Below, piece after piece: positions 1 to 13,020 of a stretch of 64,000 bases of DNA. The notes beneath the pieces are model-generated. The model was not told where the DNA came from, did not search any database, and saw only the letters and a list, made by a program, of their open reading frames with translations. Source of the DNA: Sambucus nigra. Lineage: Eukaryota > Streptophyta > Magnoliopsida > Dipsacales > Adoxaceae. The DNA is taken from contig OX422213.1 in NCBI GenBank assembly GCA_949130495.1, forward strand, positions 201,183,660 to 201,247,659, in the 5' to 3' direction. The position numbers and the translations under genes are program-made. How positions within the stretch are numbered: the first letter of the stretch is position 1; every line of letters starts with the position of its first letter.

Positions 1-187
1 AAATGTTTAAATTGAAACTCATTTCAAGTGGTTAGTACGTATTATATGTAAATGTTTTACCTAAGTACTTTTATTGCAATTGGTATTACGTAGTAACCGA
101 TCCCAGTCATGGGAATTCCGGTTTGACTATACAATGTAGATTTGCAAATAATTACATAGGTATAAAAACATCCCATCAATGGGTGCA
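1..187. other. Unassigned flank
   Basis: Ordinary AT-rich sequence before the microsatellite. I see no open frame with recognisable motifs and no repeat structure. Confidence 0.4.
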
Positions 188-831
188 CATTAGTATAAAC
201 AGGCAACAGAGTTTATATATATATATAAACAGCAGTTTATACAAATATATACAGTTTCTATATGTATATATACATTTATACTGTTTATATATACATATAT
301 ATTGTTCATATATACATAAATACTGTTCATTTATATTGTTTATTTATACATATATTTCTATATGTATATATACATATATACTATTTATATATACATATAT
401 ACTGTTTATATATACATATATTACATATATACATATACATTATATACATATATACATGTATTACATTTATACGTACATATTGTTCATACATTATATACAT
501 TATATATACATATATACATGTATTACATTTATACATATACTGTTCATACATTATATATATATATATACATGTATTACATTTATACATATATACTGTTCAT
601 ATATACATATATATATGTAAATAACTGTATATATGTATATATATAACAGTATATATATGTTATATATACATATTTATATATATAACAGTATATATATATT
701 ATATATACATATTTATGTATATATATACTAACTATATACATAGTTATATATATAACAGTATATATATGTTATATATACATATTTATGTATATATATACTG
801 ATAATATACATATTTATATACTGTTATATAT
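188..831. repeat. TA-rich microsatellite (TATATACA type), left part
   Basis: The stretch is built almost only from T, A and short ACA/GTT interruptions, with repeated blocks such as TATATATACATA and CTGTTATATAT. The open frames in it (Tyr/Ile-rich) are by-products of the repeat, not genes. The same repeat resumes at 11611, after the Gypsy element, so the element landed inside it. Confidence 0.9.
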
Positions 832-3791
832 TGTGACACCCCGACTAATTAAATACCGGGTAGCTACTCCTTTATAAAATTAATTCAAAATGCCAAGTTG
901 GCTCAGTTAATAGCATCACTGTCGAAAACATTTTATTATTTCTAACCACCTAGTATTTAAAAAGCAAGTTGCCAAATTTTAATTTAAGTCTGATTAACAT
1001 GCAAGAAATAATATGAAGAAATAGATAACACCATTCACCATGCTGAAGTAAAATGAATAACCATCACAATAGAGTAAATAAAGTCTGGAGGAAACCCCTC
1101 AATACAATCCCATACTGAAATAAATAACCGAAACTGAAATAATACATGCTAAAGACTGAAACTGAATTGTAAAAGATGCTCAAAATAGAAATGGGCAACA
1201 TGCCCTACAACTGATAGATAGTGACTCTGGAATCCAAAAGATAGAAGCGTCTATGAACAAATCCCTGTAGCTTCCACAAACCGCTACAGCGCGTCACCTG
1301 AATGAGTACCTATGCTTGGTGTCCTTGTGGCTGGGCACCTAAAATGGTTTTACAAGAAAAAGATTTGAAAAGCAAACGGGTCAGAGCCCGAATGTGTTAT
1401 ATTTTTAAAAACCTGCAAGTGCTTTAAAAACATTTAAAACATTAAATGCAAAGTACATGTTAGGACGTGCACTCACATTATATTCTCACCTCTCGTCTAA
1501 CTGTGCACTCCTAACGCAAATACCCATCTATAACTACCCTTACCATTAGCTAAGTGACAACATATCTAGCTAGACTGCCAAAGGTCCTGCCAATAATACT
1601 TGATTCCATTTACGTAATAATGCTCGTAATTAAATAGGGGTTTAACGTCAACTCAGATACTCAATGTGCAATATTTATAACTGTCAATTAACTCGTTATA
1701 TTTCTCGAAACAATACCGTAATATAATTACAACATTAACATGATAATTCTCATTAATTAAATGTATATTATTCACATCATAAATATACGATACAAGCACC
1801 CCGCAATCTAAGCTATGGTGCACACATACTCTGCTATCCATCCCGGTACATCACGTACATAAGGATCACATATTCCGAATCTCTCAGGAATAGTTCAGAC
1901 AACACAAATCACAAATAGTGGAGGCGAACACAGTCACCATCACATGGGTCACGCACATACCTACGCTCCCATGATCATGCAGACTTATTAATATCACAAT
2001 AAGTCCTTCTATGACCTATGTTCATCAAGGTACCAGTCTATATCCCCCCCGTAGGCACACAAGGATTAGAGGGTCCTAAGCGAACGTAACCTCCCGTGAT
2101 AGCAAGTATGGTAGGTATGTCATACACACAAGATTTTATGCTAAGCATTCACACATCTTAGATATCTCAATATTAATAAAGTTATACTCTACATCATTAT
2201 AACATTATTCCTAATCCATATATTTCAAGTATCCCGATAATATATAATTTAAATGGTCGACACGTCTCACGTCGTAATTCCTTAAACTTAAAACCTATCT
2301 CAAATAGACTATTAAGTCTCCCATAATTCCCACATATGACATCTTTATACCTAAGGTCTTTGCTTCTGCCCCAAACCTTATTTCATCAATTTTATTCAAA
2401 TTTGTACTATTAACCCAAATATTATCTCACATGACAAATTTCATTTATTTAGAATAATTCCTCAAATTACATTCCAAATAAAGTCCCATCTCATAATCAT
2501 GCCTACTGGTCTTCCTTAAAGTTAAGGGTATTCATAAAGTCTCTAATAATATTATCCAAGGGTTAACACTACTAAAATCAAAGTTAAGGAAAATTTTACT
2601 CATTCTGGGAAGGTCGATCGATCGACCTATGAATGTCGATCGATCGATTGAGTCGATCGATCGACTGATGAATGTCGATCGATCGATCAAACAGGTATGG
2701 CTACGGACTGCTTCGTTTTGCAGATTTGAAACCATCCCAAAACTAATTTTTAAAGCATGATTCTCTAATATAACGTTATAGTAATGTCATATAACCATCC
2801 TACAATATTTCTAACGTCCATAAACCAATATTTCAACAACCAAAGGCTACATATGGATCAATCTTCATCAAAAACCTAGTTTTTTTTCAATTTATCTCAA
2901 GAACATTCATAAACTTCATCTTAAATCCGTTTTTGGTATAACAAAAGTCAGTAATTCTCTTAATATAATCTTCCAGTAACATTCTACATGCAACCTATAT
3001 CCCAAAATTTAAACTAATAACTCCAATCTTATGGGTTTTTCATTATCTTCCAAGAACACATAAAGTTTTTGAATAATCTAACATGGAAGAAGCATTCTCC
3101 GAATTTTAAATGGAATAAATCACTTGCCTTGATTGTCTCTGGATTTGGTGTTGGATTTGTAAGCTCTTTCTGTAGATTTTCTGCAGAATTCCTCCTCTTT
3201 CCCTTCCTCTCTAAGCTTTCTTCTTCCAAAGGTGGCTATGGTGGCTAGGGTTTCCTTTGGGAGAGTTGGAAGACTAAATGATAACCTACGTGGCTTTCTA
3301 GGTTAATAAGGGTTGTTTATGGGCCTAGTGGGTCTTATCCACATCAGATTTAATTAACCAAATTTTCGTCACTTTTAATTCCTCAAAATGTGAAATTACC
3401 AAAATACCCTTTAAGTTGCCGGTATGGCCTAAAAATACCCCGGGACCCAAACTATACCCCCGGCTAGTGTTTTCTGACTATCTCGACCCTTCCGGACGCG
3501 TTGGCGCACTCAAAATGACCATACGGATTATAGATTTTAAATTCACTTTTATTATCAAAATATTATACCGTGACGCGGCGGTCCCACGCGTCTCAACAAA
3601 ATTTCTAAAATGCCGTATATAAATCCCACGACAAATTTTATAATACCAAGTACATATATAATCATATATGCACATAATCAAATACCAATACGCATCTCAT
3701 TAGTATTTATAACCCGGATTAATTTCCAATTAATACGCATTTAATTAATTAATCCCAAAAATAAATATAGCCAAAAGTACGGGGTATTACA
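832..3791 (-). repeat. 3' LTR of Gypsy copy 1
   Basis: This is the downstream LTR in element orientation, 2,960 bp, nearly identical to 8651-11610. It contains the palindrome array at 2612-2689. The short open frames inside it have no recognisable domain and recur identically in the other LTR, so I do not call them genes. Confidence 0.93.
2612..2689. repeat. Array of four TCGATCGATCGA palindromes in the LTR
   Basis: Four copies of the 12-bp perfect palindrome TCGATCGATCGA lie at 2614, 2636, 2653 and 2675, spaced 22, 17 and 22 bp. Two are extended to the 14-bp palindrome GTCGATCGATCGAC. They lie about 1.1 kb from the LTR start in element orientation. The other LTR carries the same array at 10431-10508. 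A role in transcription or protein binding is only inferred. Confidence 0.85.
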
Positions 3792-3805
3792 TACTTCCCC
3801 CCTAA
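3792..3805 (-). other. Polypurine tract of Gypsy copy 1
   Basis: On the minus strand this reads TTAGGGGGGAAGTA, immediately before the 3' LTR start TGTAATACC. This is the expected place and composition for plus-strand priming. Confidence 0.85.
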
Positions 3806-3833
3806 TAACTGAATTTCGTCCCGAAATTCGAAA

Positions 3834-6800
3834 CTAGAAAGTACCTGCTAAAAATAGCTCTGGATAACGTTTGCGCATCTCATCCTCGCGCTCCCATGTG
3901 GACTCCTCAACATTGTGATGTCGCCACTGAACACGCACTAACGGAACTATCTTTGACCGCAGTTTCCTCTCGCTTCGGTCCAGAATAGCAATTGGCCCCT
4001 CCTCGTAGGAGCTATCCGGCTGGAGATCGATGTCCTCCATAGCAATGTGAGAATGAGCCAAATCATCTCTAAGGTATTTCCTCAGCGATGAAATATGGAA
4101 CACGTCGTGAATCCGATGCAAGTGCTCCGGTAGTCCAAGTCTATACGCAACTGGTCCGATCCGCTCAATAATAGGAAACGGCCCCACGTACCTCGGTGCC
4201 AACTTTCCCTTCTTCCCGAATCGCATAATCCCCTTCATTGGAGATACCCTGAGCAAAACCTGGTCCCCCACTTGGAACTCCCTGAAAAACCTCTTCGCAT
4301 CAGCATAACTCTTCTGCCTGTCTTAAGCTACCCGAATGTGACTCCGAATCAACTCAATCCTTGCCGAAGTGTCCTGAATCACTTCCGGCCCAAGCAGTTT
4401 GTTGTCCCCCACCTCCAACCAACATTCTGGGGAACGACAAGGCCTACCGTACAATGCCTCAAACGGAGCCATGCCAATCGTGAACTGATAGGAGTTGTTG
4501 TAAGCAAACTCCACCAGTGAAAGGTACTGCTCCCATCCACCCCCGAAGTCAATAATGCACATGCGTAGCATGTCCTCCAACATCTGATTGGTGCGCTCTG
4601 TCTGCCCATCGGTCTGCGGATGATAAGCCGTACTCAACCGCAATTCCGTGCCCATTGCCTCCTGGAAACTCTCCCAAAACCTCGAAACAAATATCTTGTC
4701 TCTGTCAGACACGATATTTAGGGGCACACCGTGAAGTCTCACAATCTCTGAAATGAAGAGCTGGGCATACTGTCCCGTAGTGTAGTCAGTCCTTACGGGT
4801 AAGAAGTGAGCGACCTTGGTCAACCTGTCCACAATTACCCAAACGGAGTCGTGACCCCTCTGCGACGTAGGCAACCCCGTGACAAAATCCATGGATATGC
4901 TCTCCCACATCCACACCGAAACCTCCAACGGCTGTAGCAATCCTGCTGGTCTCTGATGATCCACTTTTACAAGCTGACAAGTGGCGCATTTCGAGACAAA
5001 CTCAGCGATATCTCTCTTCATACCGCTCCACCAATACTGGCGTCTCATGTCTTGGTACATTTTGTCCCCTCCGGGATGTACCGCGAACCGTGAGCCGTGC
5101 GACTCTGCCATAACATCGTGTCGCAATTCTTCCCCTTCCGGAACTACCAATCTCCCATTGAAGCGCAATCCCCCGTCTGAGCTAACGGTATAGGACTCGG
5201 CTCCCTCTGTAAGTAATCGAACTATCTGCTCCTGACAGAACGAGTCATTAGCCTGTGCCCGTACAATCCTCGTGATAATCTTCGGTGTAACGGTCATCAC
5301 AGACATGAAAGATCGGGCCACTGCATCCTGGTGTCCCAATTCCTTCCACTTAGCTTTCCACACCTCTGCCACCTCATCTGCTGGTCTGCGGCTCAACGCG
5401 TCTGCTACCACGTTAGCCTTACCCGGGTGGTACTGGATGTCGAACTGGTAGTCTTTCACAAATTCAAGCCACCTACGCTGCCGCATATTAAGTTCCTTCT
5501 GCGTGAACAGATACTGTAGTGACTTGTGGTCCGTGAACAGCTGAAACTTCTCCCCCAAAAGATAGTGCCTCCAAATCCGTAAGGCAAATACCACTGCTGC
5601 CAACTCCAAATCATGCGTGGGGTAATTCTTCTCATGAGGCTTAAGCTTACGGGAAGCATAAGCTATGGCCTGTCTCTCCTGCTATAATACACCTCCCAGT
5701 CCTTGCAAAGACGCATCGGTGTAAACCAAATACTCAACTCCCGGTCTCGGCAATGCTAACACAGGTGCTGAGGTCAACTTGTCCTTCAATTCATCGAATG
5801 CCAACTGACAGGCATCACTCCAAATGAACGGCACACCTTTACGAGTAAGATGTGTCAAAGGACCTGCAATCTCTGAGAAACCCCGAATAAACCTCCTGTA
5901 GTATCCTGCTAGACCCAAGAAACTACGAATCTCCGTTGGTGTCGTGGGCTGTCCCCACTCCCTCACCCCTGATACCTTTCCCGGATCAACTGATATTCCC
6001 TGGTCGGAAATAATGTGACCCAAGAACTAGACTTCCTTCAGCCAAAACCCGCACTTCTCGTATTTTGCATACAACTCGTTCTGACGAAGTGTCTGCAAAA
6101 CCTGCCTTAAATGCTCGGCGTGCTCCTCCTCTGTCTGAGAGTAAACCAGAATGTCATCAATGAAGACAATGACAAACTGATCTAGGAAATCTCTGAACAC
6201 CCTGTTCATCAAGTCCATAAACACTACTGGAGCGTTGGTCAAGCCGAAAGGCATAACCCGAAATTTATAAGAACCATATCTCGACAAGAACGCAGTCTTC
6301 GAGACATCCTCCTCCCTGATACGCAACTGATGGTATCCTGACCTCAAGTCAATCTTCGAGAAGAAAGAAGCTCCTCTCAACTAGTCGAATAAGTCATCGA
6401 TTCGAGGCAACGGATACTTATTCCGTATCGTGACCTTATTCAACTCTCGGTAGTCCACGCACAATCTCAGTGAACCATCCCTCTTCTTCACAAACAAAAC
6501 TGGAGCGCCCCAAGGTGAGGTACTCCTACGAATAAAGCCCTGCCCTAACAGCTGCTCTATCTGATCTCGTAACTCTCGCATCTCAGCTGGAGCCATACGG
6601 TACGGTGCACGTGCTATAGGTCTCGTACCCGGTAGCAAATCAATAACGAAATCTATCTCTCGACTGGGTGGTAAGCCTGGTATCTCCTGAAACACATCTG
6701 AATACTCCCTGACAACCGGGATCGAATCTAAAGGAATAACAACCTCCTTAGAGGTATCCTCCTCTATGTAATACAGATGAGCGGTCGATCCTCCCTCTGG

Positions 6801-8468
6801 GCGAGGCATCGCCACTATAAACATCTCTTGCCCCGGAATGGCAAAAACAATGCTCCCGCTGAAGCAATCAATCATGGCCCTATATGCTACGAGCAAATCC
6901 ATACCGATGATCACATCGTGAACATGCATGTCTAACACTAACATGTCTGCAGGCAATACCAAACCACCGATCTCTACCCCCACTCCCCGGCATATAAAGA
7001 AAATAAGTGACCCACTCCCTAATGGTGAGTCGACACACATCACTGTGCTCTATGCCGTAGCTAACAATCCTAAAGATTTCGCGAAGTGTGTAGCAATAAA
7101 ACAGTGTGTAGCACCCGTATCAAATAACACCCGACCCATAGTGCCATGGATAGGAAACGTACCCTCGATCGCGGGCGGTGCCTGTGGAACTGCAGCCTGG
7201 TGAACGTTGTAGACACGTCCATACTGTAGCTGCCCTTGCTGTGCTGGGACTGCTGGAATGGGTGGCAAAGCTGCCATCTGTGGCGGTGCAGGAAGAGCGG
7301 CGGGAAACATAGGTCTCTGTGGCTCCTGGCGAGCACCCTGCTGCTGCTGCTGTGGGGCCCTGCCCCTATCAGGACAATCCTGCTTCTTATGGCCAGTCTT
7401 GCCACAAGTAAAGCACTTCCCTGGGAAATTCCCTCCCCTCTGCCCCTGCTGTCCCCGGCCCTGGTGGCCGTTACCGTTCCTCCCTTGGCCCTGCTGGCCC
7501 TGATGAAACTGCTGCCCATTATGTCCCTGTTGGCCCTGATGGCCGTTTGGACCCTGATGGTCCTGGCGGAAACCTCCCTGTCCCTGCCTGTAGTTCCCTG
7601 ACCGAAACCTCTTATTGTCCCCCTGCTGGGTACTCTGCTTAGTCTGTCTCTGCCCCTGGCCGGTTTGTGCCCCGCTGGCACCATGTCCTCCAGTCCTGCC
7701 CTGATGGCTAGACTCCCCCGACCGCTTGCCCTCGGCCATGTGAAAACGGTGATCCTGGCAGTGCAACAATGCAGCGTTAACCACATCAGAATACGTGGCC
7801 AACGATAGGTTCCCAAGCAGATGCTGACGGATCCTCCAATTCAACCCATCAGTGAACTTCTCTATCTTCTTCTTCTCTGTTGGAATCTCGTCTGGAACGA
7901 TATTCAACAGGTTAGTGAACTAGGCCTCATACTCGGCCACTGTCTTGCCCTCCTGTTTCAAACTCATCCGCTTCCTCCTCATCTCGGTATGAACTGCGAA
8001 CGGAAAGTACTTGCGGTCGAACCGCACCCAGAACTCCTAAATCGTGAGGGTATCCCTCTCCTCCGCGGTGGTAATAGACTCCCACCACTGTAATGCAGAT
8101 CCCACTAGCTTGAAAGTAGCTAGCACCTGTTTCTGAACATCTGTGCACTCATGCATCCTCAAATGCCTCTGCATGTCTTTCCTCCATTGGCTCGAGACAA
8201 CCACATCTGAGCTACCTGCAAACTCTGGCGGATGCGCTTTCTGAAAAGCGTCACGTACACGCTCCCAAGCAGACGGAAATGCATTAACCTGTACTGGCGC
8301 GGCAACCGGCGCCTGAGGCGGTGCCTGTTGAATTACGGCAATCGCGGCATTTACCGCTTGAGCTACTATAGCAGCAACCTCAGCGGCGTTCAACATACCC
8401 TGAACTGGAGCGGGCTGGGGTTCGGGCGTTGCATTCCTGGGAACTCGTCGTGCACGTCGTGGAGGCAT
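3834..8468 (-). pseudogene. Gag-pol polyprotein of Gypsy copy 1, seven in-frame stops, no frameshift
   Basis: One continuous minus-strand frame of about 1,545 codons encodes gag, a CCHC knuckle (CFTCGKTGHKKQDC, near 7375-7415), aspartic protease (LFDTGATHCFI, near 7090-7125), reverse transcriptase (FIDDILVYS, near 6145-6170), RNase H ([11 protein letters not shown]), integrase (zinc-binding H-H-C-C region near 5000-5110; DDE region including SDRD and [12 protein letters not shown]) and a C-terminal chromodomain ([15 protein letters not shown]). The chosen start, MPPRRARR at 8468, follows a short MFLFQ extension. Stops lie at 8037-8039, 7920-7922, 7050-7052, 6381-6383, 6027-6029, 5682-5684 (all TAG) and 4323-4325 (TAA). 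Four can be compared with copy 2 of the family (6381, 6027, 5682, 4323); there copy 2 has CAG, CAG, CAG and CAA. The other three fit Gln by context. As it stands the copy cannot make a full polyprotein without readthrough. Confidence 0.92.
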
Positions 8469-8636
8469 CTGAAATAAGAACAAAGTTTATAAGTTCACGG
8501 TTTATAAACTTAAAATAGCTGAAGAACGAAGCACACAAAAAGAATACAACAGTCCTAAAATATAGGGCTCTATATCAAAGAAAACGTAGCGGAAACATAA
8601 TAGCCGTACAGATCCTAAAGGACACTAGAACCTGAT

Positions 8637-8648
8637 GCTCTGATACCA
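8637..8648 (-). other. Primer-binding site (tRNA-iMet), Gypsy copy 1
   Basis: The minus strand reads TGGTATCAGAGC, complementary to the 3' end of plant initiator methionine tRNA. It starts 2 bases inside the 5' LTR end and extends as TGGTATCAGAGCATCAGG to 8631. Confidence 0.9.
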
Positions 8649-8650
8649 CC

Positions 8651-11610
8651 TGTGACACCCCGACTAATTAAATACCGGGTAGCTACTCCTTTATAAAATT
8701 AATTCAAAATGCCAAGTTGGCTTAGTTAATAGCATCACTGTCGAAAACATTTTATTATTTCTAACCACCTAGTATTTAAAAAGCAAGTTGCCAAATTTTA
8801 ATTTAAGTCTGATTAACATGCAAGAAATAAAATGAAAAAATAGATAACACCATTCACCATGCTGAAGTAAAATGAATAACCATCACAATAGAGTAAATAA
8901 AGTCTGGAGGAAATCCCTCAATACAATCCCATACTGAAATAAATAACCGAAACTGAAATAATACATGCTAAAGTCTGAAACTGAATTGTAAAAGATGCTC
9001 AAAATAGAAATGGGAAATATGCCCTACAACTGATAGATAGTGACTCTGGAATCCAAAAGATAGAAGCGTCTATGAACAAATCCCTGTAGCTTCCACAAAC
9101 CGCTACAGCGCGTCACCTGAATGAGTACCTATGCTTGGTGTCCTTGTGGCTGGGCACCTAAAATGGTTTTACAAGAAAAAGATTTGAAAAGTAAACGGGT
9201 CAGAGCCCGAATGTGTTATATTTTTAAAAACCTGCAAGTGCTTTAAAAACATTTAAAACATTAAATGCAAAGTACATGTTAGGACGTGCACTCACATTAT
9301 ATTCTCACCTCTCGTCTAACTGTGCACTCCTAACGCAAATACCCATCTATAACTACCCTTACCATTAGCTAAGTGACAACATATCTAGCTAGACTGCCAA
9401 AGGTCCTGCCAATAATACTTGATTCCATTTACATAATAATGCTCGTAATTAAATAGGGGTTTAACGTCAACTCAGATACTCAATGTGCAATATTTATAAC
9501 TGTCAATTAACTCGTTATATTTCTCGAAACAATACCGTAATATAATTACAACATTAACATGATAATTCTCATTAATTAAATGTATATTATTCACATCATA
9601 AATATACGATACAAGCACCCCGCAATCTAAGCTATGGTGCACACATACTCTGCTATCCATCCCGGTACATCACGTACATAAGGATCACATATTCCGAATC
9701 TCTCAGGAATAGTTCAGACAACACAAATCACAAATAGTGGAGGTGAACACAGTCACCATCACATGGGTCACGCACATACCTACGCTCCCATGATCATGCA
9801 GACTTATTAATATCACAATAAGTCCTTCTATGACCTATGTTCATCAAGGTACCAGTCTATATCCCCCCCGTAGGCACACAAGGATTAGAGGGTCCTAAGC
9901 GAACGTAACCTCCCGTGATAGCAAGTATGGTAGGTATGTCATACACACAAGATTTTATGCTAAGCATTCACACATCTTAGATATCTCAATATTAATAAAG
10001 TTATACTCTACATCATTATAACATTATTCCTAATCCATATATTTCAAGTATCCCGATAATATATAATTTAAATGGTCGACACGTCTCACGTCGTAATTCC
10101 TTAAACTTAAAACCTATCTCAAATAGACTATTAAGTCTCCCATAATTCCCACATATGACATCTTTATACCTAAGGTCTTTGCTTCTGCCCCAAACCTTAT
10201 TTCATCAATTTTATTCAAATTTGTACTATTAACCCAAATATTATCTCACATGACAAATTTCATTTATTTAGAATAATTCCTCAAATTACATTCCAAATAA
10301 AGTCCCATCTCATAATCATGCCTACTGGTCTTCCTTAAAGTTAAGGGTATTCATAAAGTCTCTAATAATATTATCCAAGGGTTAACACTACTAAAATCAA
10401 AGTTAAGGAAAATTTTACTCATTCTGGGAAGGTCGATCGATCGACCTATGAATGTCGATCGATCGATTGAGTCGATCGATCGACTGATGAATGTCGATCG
10501 ATCGATCAAACAGGTATGGCTACGGACTGCTTCGTTTTGCAGATTTGAAACCATCCCAAAACTAATTTTTAAAGCATGATTCTCTAATATAACGTTATAG
10601 TAATGTCATATAACCATCCTACAATATTTCTAACGTCCATAAACCAATATTTCAACAACCAAAGGCTACATATGGATCAATCTTCATCAAAAACCTAGTT
10701 TTTTTTCAATTTATCTCAAGAACATTCATAAACTTCATCTTAAATCCGTTTTTGGTATAACAAAAGTCAGTAATTCTCTTAATATAATCTTCCAGTAACA
10801 TTCTACATGCAACCTATATCCCAAAATTTAAACTAATAACTCCAATCTTATGGGTTTTTTATTATCTTCCAAGAACACATAAAGTTTTTGAATAATCTAA
10901 CATGGAAGAAGCATTCTCCGAATTTTAAATGGAATAAATCACTTGCCTTGATTGTCTCTGGATTTGGTGTTGGATTTGTAAGCTCTTTCTGTAGATTTTC
11001 TGCAGAATTCCTCCTCTTTCCCTTCCTCTCTAAGCTTTCTTCTTCCAAAGGTGGCTATGGTGGCTAGGGTTTCCTTTGGGAGAGTTGGAAGACTAAATGA
11101 TAACCTACGTGGCTTTCTAGGTTAATAAGGGTTGTTTATGGGCCTAGTGGGTCTTATCCACATCAGATTTAATTAACCAAATTTTCGTCACTTTTAATTC
11201 CTCAAAACGTGAAATTACCAAAATACCCTTTAAGTTGCCGGTATGGCCTAAAAATACCCCGGGACCCAAACTATACCCCCGGCTAGTGTTTTCTGACTAT
11301 CTCGACCCTTCCGGACGCGTTGGCGCACTCAAAACGACCATACGGATTATAGATTTTAAATTCACTTTTATTATCAAAATATTATACCGTGACGCGGCGG
11401 TCCCACGCGTCTCAACAAAATTTCTAAAATGCCGTATATAAACCCCACGACAAATTTTATAATACCAAGTACATATATAATCATATATGCACATAATCAA
11501 ATACCAATACGCATCTCATTAGTATTTATAACCCGGATTAATTTCCAATTAATACGCATTTAATTAATTAATCCCAAAAATAAATATAGCCAAAAGTACG
11601 GGGTATTACA
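8651..11610 (-). repeat. 5' LTR of Gypsy copy 1
   Basis: This is the upstream LTR in element orientation, 2,960 bp, same length as 832-3791 with about 14 substitutions by eye, most of them C/T or G/A. It would hold the element promoter; I did not identify a TATA box with confidence. Confidence 0.93.
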
Positions 11611-11742
11611 TATATAAGACTGTATATATAACAGTATATATATATATATACTGATAATATACATATTTATATACTGTTATATTATATATACTGATAATAT
11701 ACATATTTATATACTGTTATATATAAGACTGTATATATAACA

Positions 11743-11790
<48 letters not shown>

Positions 11791-11941
11791 TGTTATATAT
11801 ACAGTCTTATATATAATAGTATATATATATATATATATATGTATGTATACTGTCAGTATATATATACATACTGTATATATACATATAATCAGTATATATA
11901 CTGTTATATATGTATATGTTATATATATACTATATATAACA

Positions 11942-12035
<94 letters not shown>

Positions 12036-12236
12036 TGTCAGTACATAGAGTTATATACATATATATTAAGAAAAAAATATGGAAAAAAAAATATGAACAG
12101 CAGTTTATATAAATAAATATATAAACAGTTTATATATATATAAACTATTATAACTGTTTATATAACAGTTATATATAACTATTTATATATAAATGTTTAT
12201 ATATATATAACTATAATAGTTATAAATTATTATTAT
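11611..12236. repeat. TA-rich microsatellite, right part, with a (TG)n tract
   Basis: This continues the repeat cut by the Gypsy insertion. It includes long pure (TA)n runs (about 11740-11788 and 11943-11999) followed by a pure TG run at about 12000-12030. Block CTGATAATATACATATTTAT occurs on both sides of the Gypsy element, which supports one original array. Confidence 0.9.
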
Positions 12237-13020
12237 CTTTTGAAGTCGGATAGATTATAATTTATTTTGTATTTTGTGTAGAATAAAAATGGATTTGCGA
12301 CACATGGAAAAGTCAATGGATACAGAGGATCGAGGTACATAGCTACTCGGATACTTATTTAAGTTTATGTAGCTACTCGGATACTATTTTTAGATATTAA
12401 ATCGGTGAAAGGGATTTAATGGTGGTTTAGCTGTGTTTTTTCTGTTGGGTTTATTTTAATGTTAAAAACAGGTTGGATTTCATGAATAAACAAAGGAAAC
12501 TCTGCCGAAATTTTCTGAAATTAAATAGTGTTTTAAATTGATTAAGTCAAACATACATGCATTTGAAGTTATAAAAACTCTTGTAGTCATTTATTTTTGT
12601 ATTTTGTGCAAGTTGATAATGGATTTTGCTTGGAGTTAATATGTTCGTGGTGGCTTGGAGCTGGGGTTTCTTATGTGTAGGGGAGCCATATTGTCGCCGT
12701 CGTTTTAGTTTACGTGGACTTTTTTAACATCTTTTGATGTGTTAATGTACTAGGTTAGATCATGTTTACATCTTTTGATGTGTTAGGATTTGTTATGTTC
12801 GTATTTAGGAGGCATTTATTTTGTACATTTATACTTGGATTGTGATGAAATATTATTTTGTAATTCATATTTATGAGATTTGGTTGAAAATTGTGAAATT
12901 TTTTATTACTTATGATTGTATGACAAATTTGCAATGTTATTTTGGATTATAAGGTTGTATGTTTGATGAAAAAAGTGTAATTTTAAAAATGTTTCCAATT
13001 GCGAAAAAAATAATAGGTAA
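12237..13020. other. AT-rich stretch, nothing recognised
   Basis: There is no open frame with recognisable motifs. A short duplication, TAGCTACTCGGATACT, occurs at about 12341 and 12370. The segment may belong to the interior of the CACTA element that ends at 13652, but nothing in it shows this directly. Confidence 0.35.

Larger units (their letters stand above)
832..11610 (-). mobile_element. Complete Ty3/Gypsy chromovirus LTR retrotransposon, copy 1 (Tekay/Del-like)
   Basis: A 10.8-kb element lies on the minus strand. It has two LTRs of 2,960 bp each, a primer-binding site for initiator-Met tRNA, a polypurine tract, and a gag-pol region ending in a chromodomain. LTR ends read TGTAATACCCC and GGGGTGTCACA in element orientation. 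The flanks carry the direct repeat TATAT (827-831 and 11611-11615); because the target is a TA microsatellite, this duplication proves less than it would in unique DNA. By eye the two LTRs differ at about 14 of 2,960 positions with no indel, so the insertion is recent. Long LTRs plus a chromodomain suggest the Tekay/Del lineage, but this is inferred without a tree. Confidence 0.93.

Noticed and set aside
123..646. Overlapping Tyr/Ile-rich open frames up to 165 codons in the first 650 bases
   Set aside because: They are translations of a TATACA microsatellite in several frames; codon use is dictated by the repeat.
827..831. TATAT as strong proof of the Gypsy copy 1 insertion boundary
   Set aside because: The match is perfect but the target is a TA microsatellite, so it would often match by chance. 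The boundary rests on LTR ends, primer-binding site and polypurine tract.
2532..3229. Short minus-strand frames inside the Gypsy LTRs (2532-2735, 3029-3229, and twins near 10351-11048)
   Set aside because: They are identical in both LTRs only because the LTRs are recent copies; copy 2 does not preserve them and no domain is seen. The first is partly the palindrome array in translation.
7070..7816. A 248-codon frame and plus-strand frames overlapping gag of Gypsy copy 1
   Set aside because: They are other-frame readings of the real gag frame, which has the CCHC knuckle and continues through pol.
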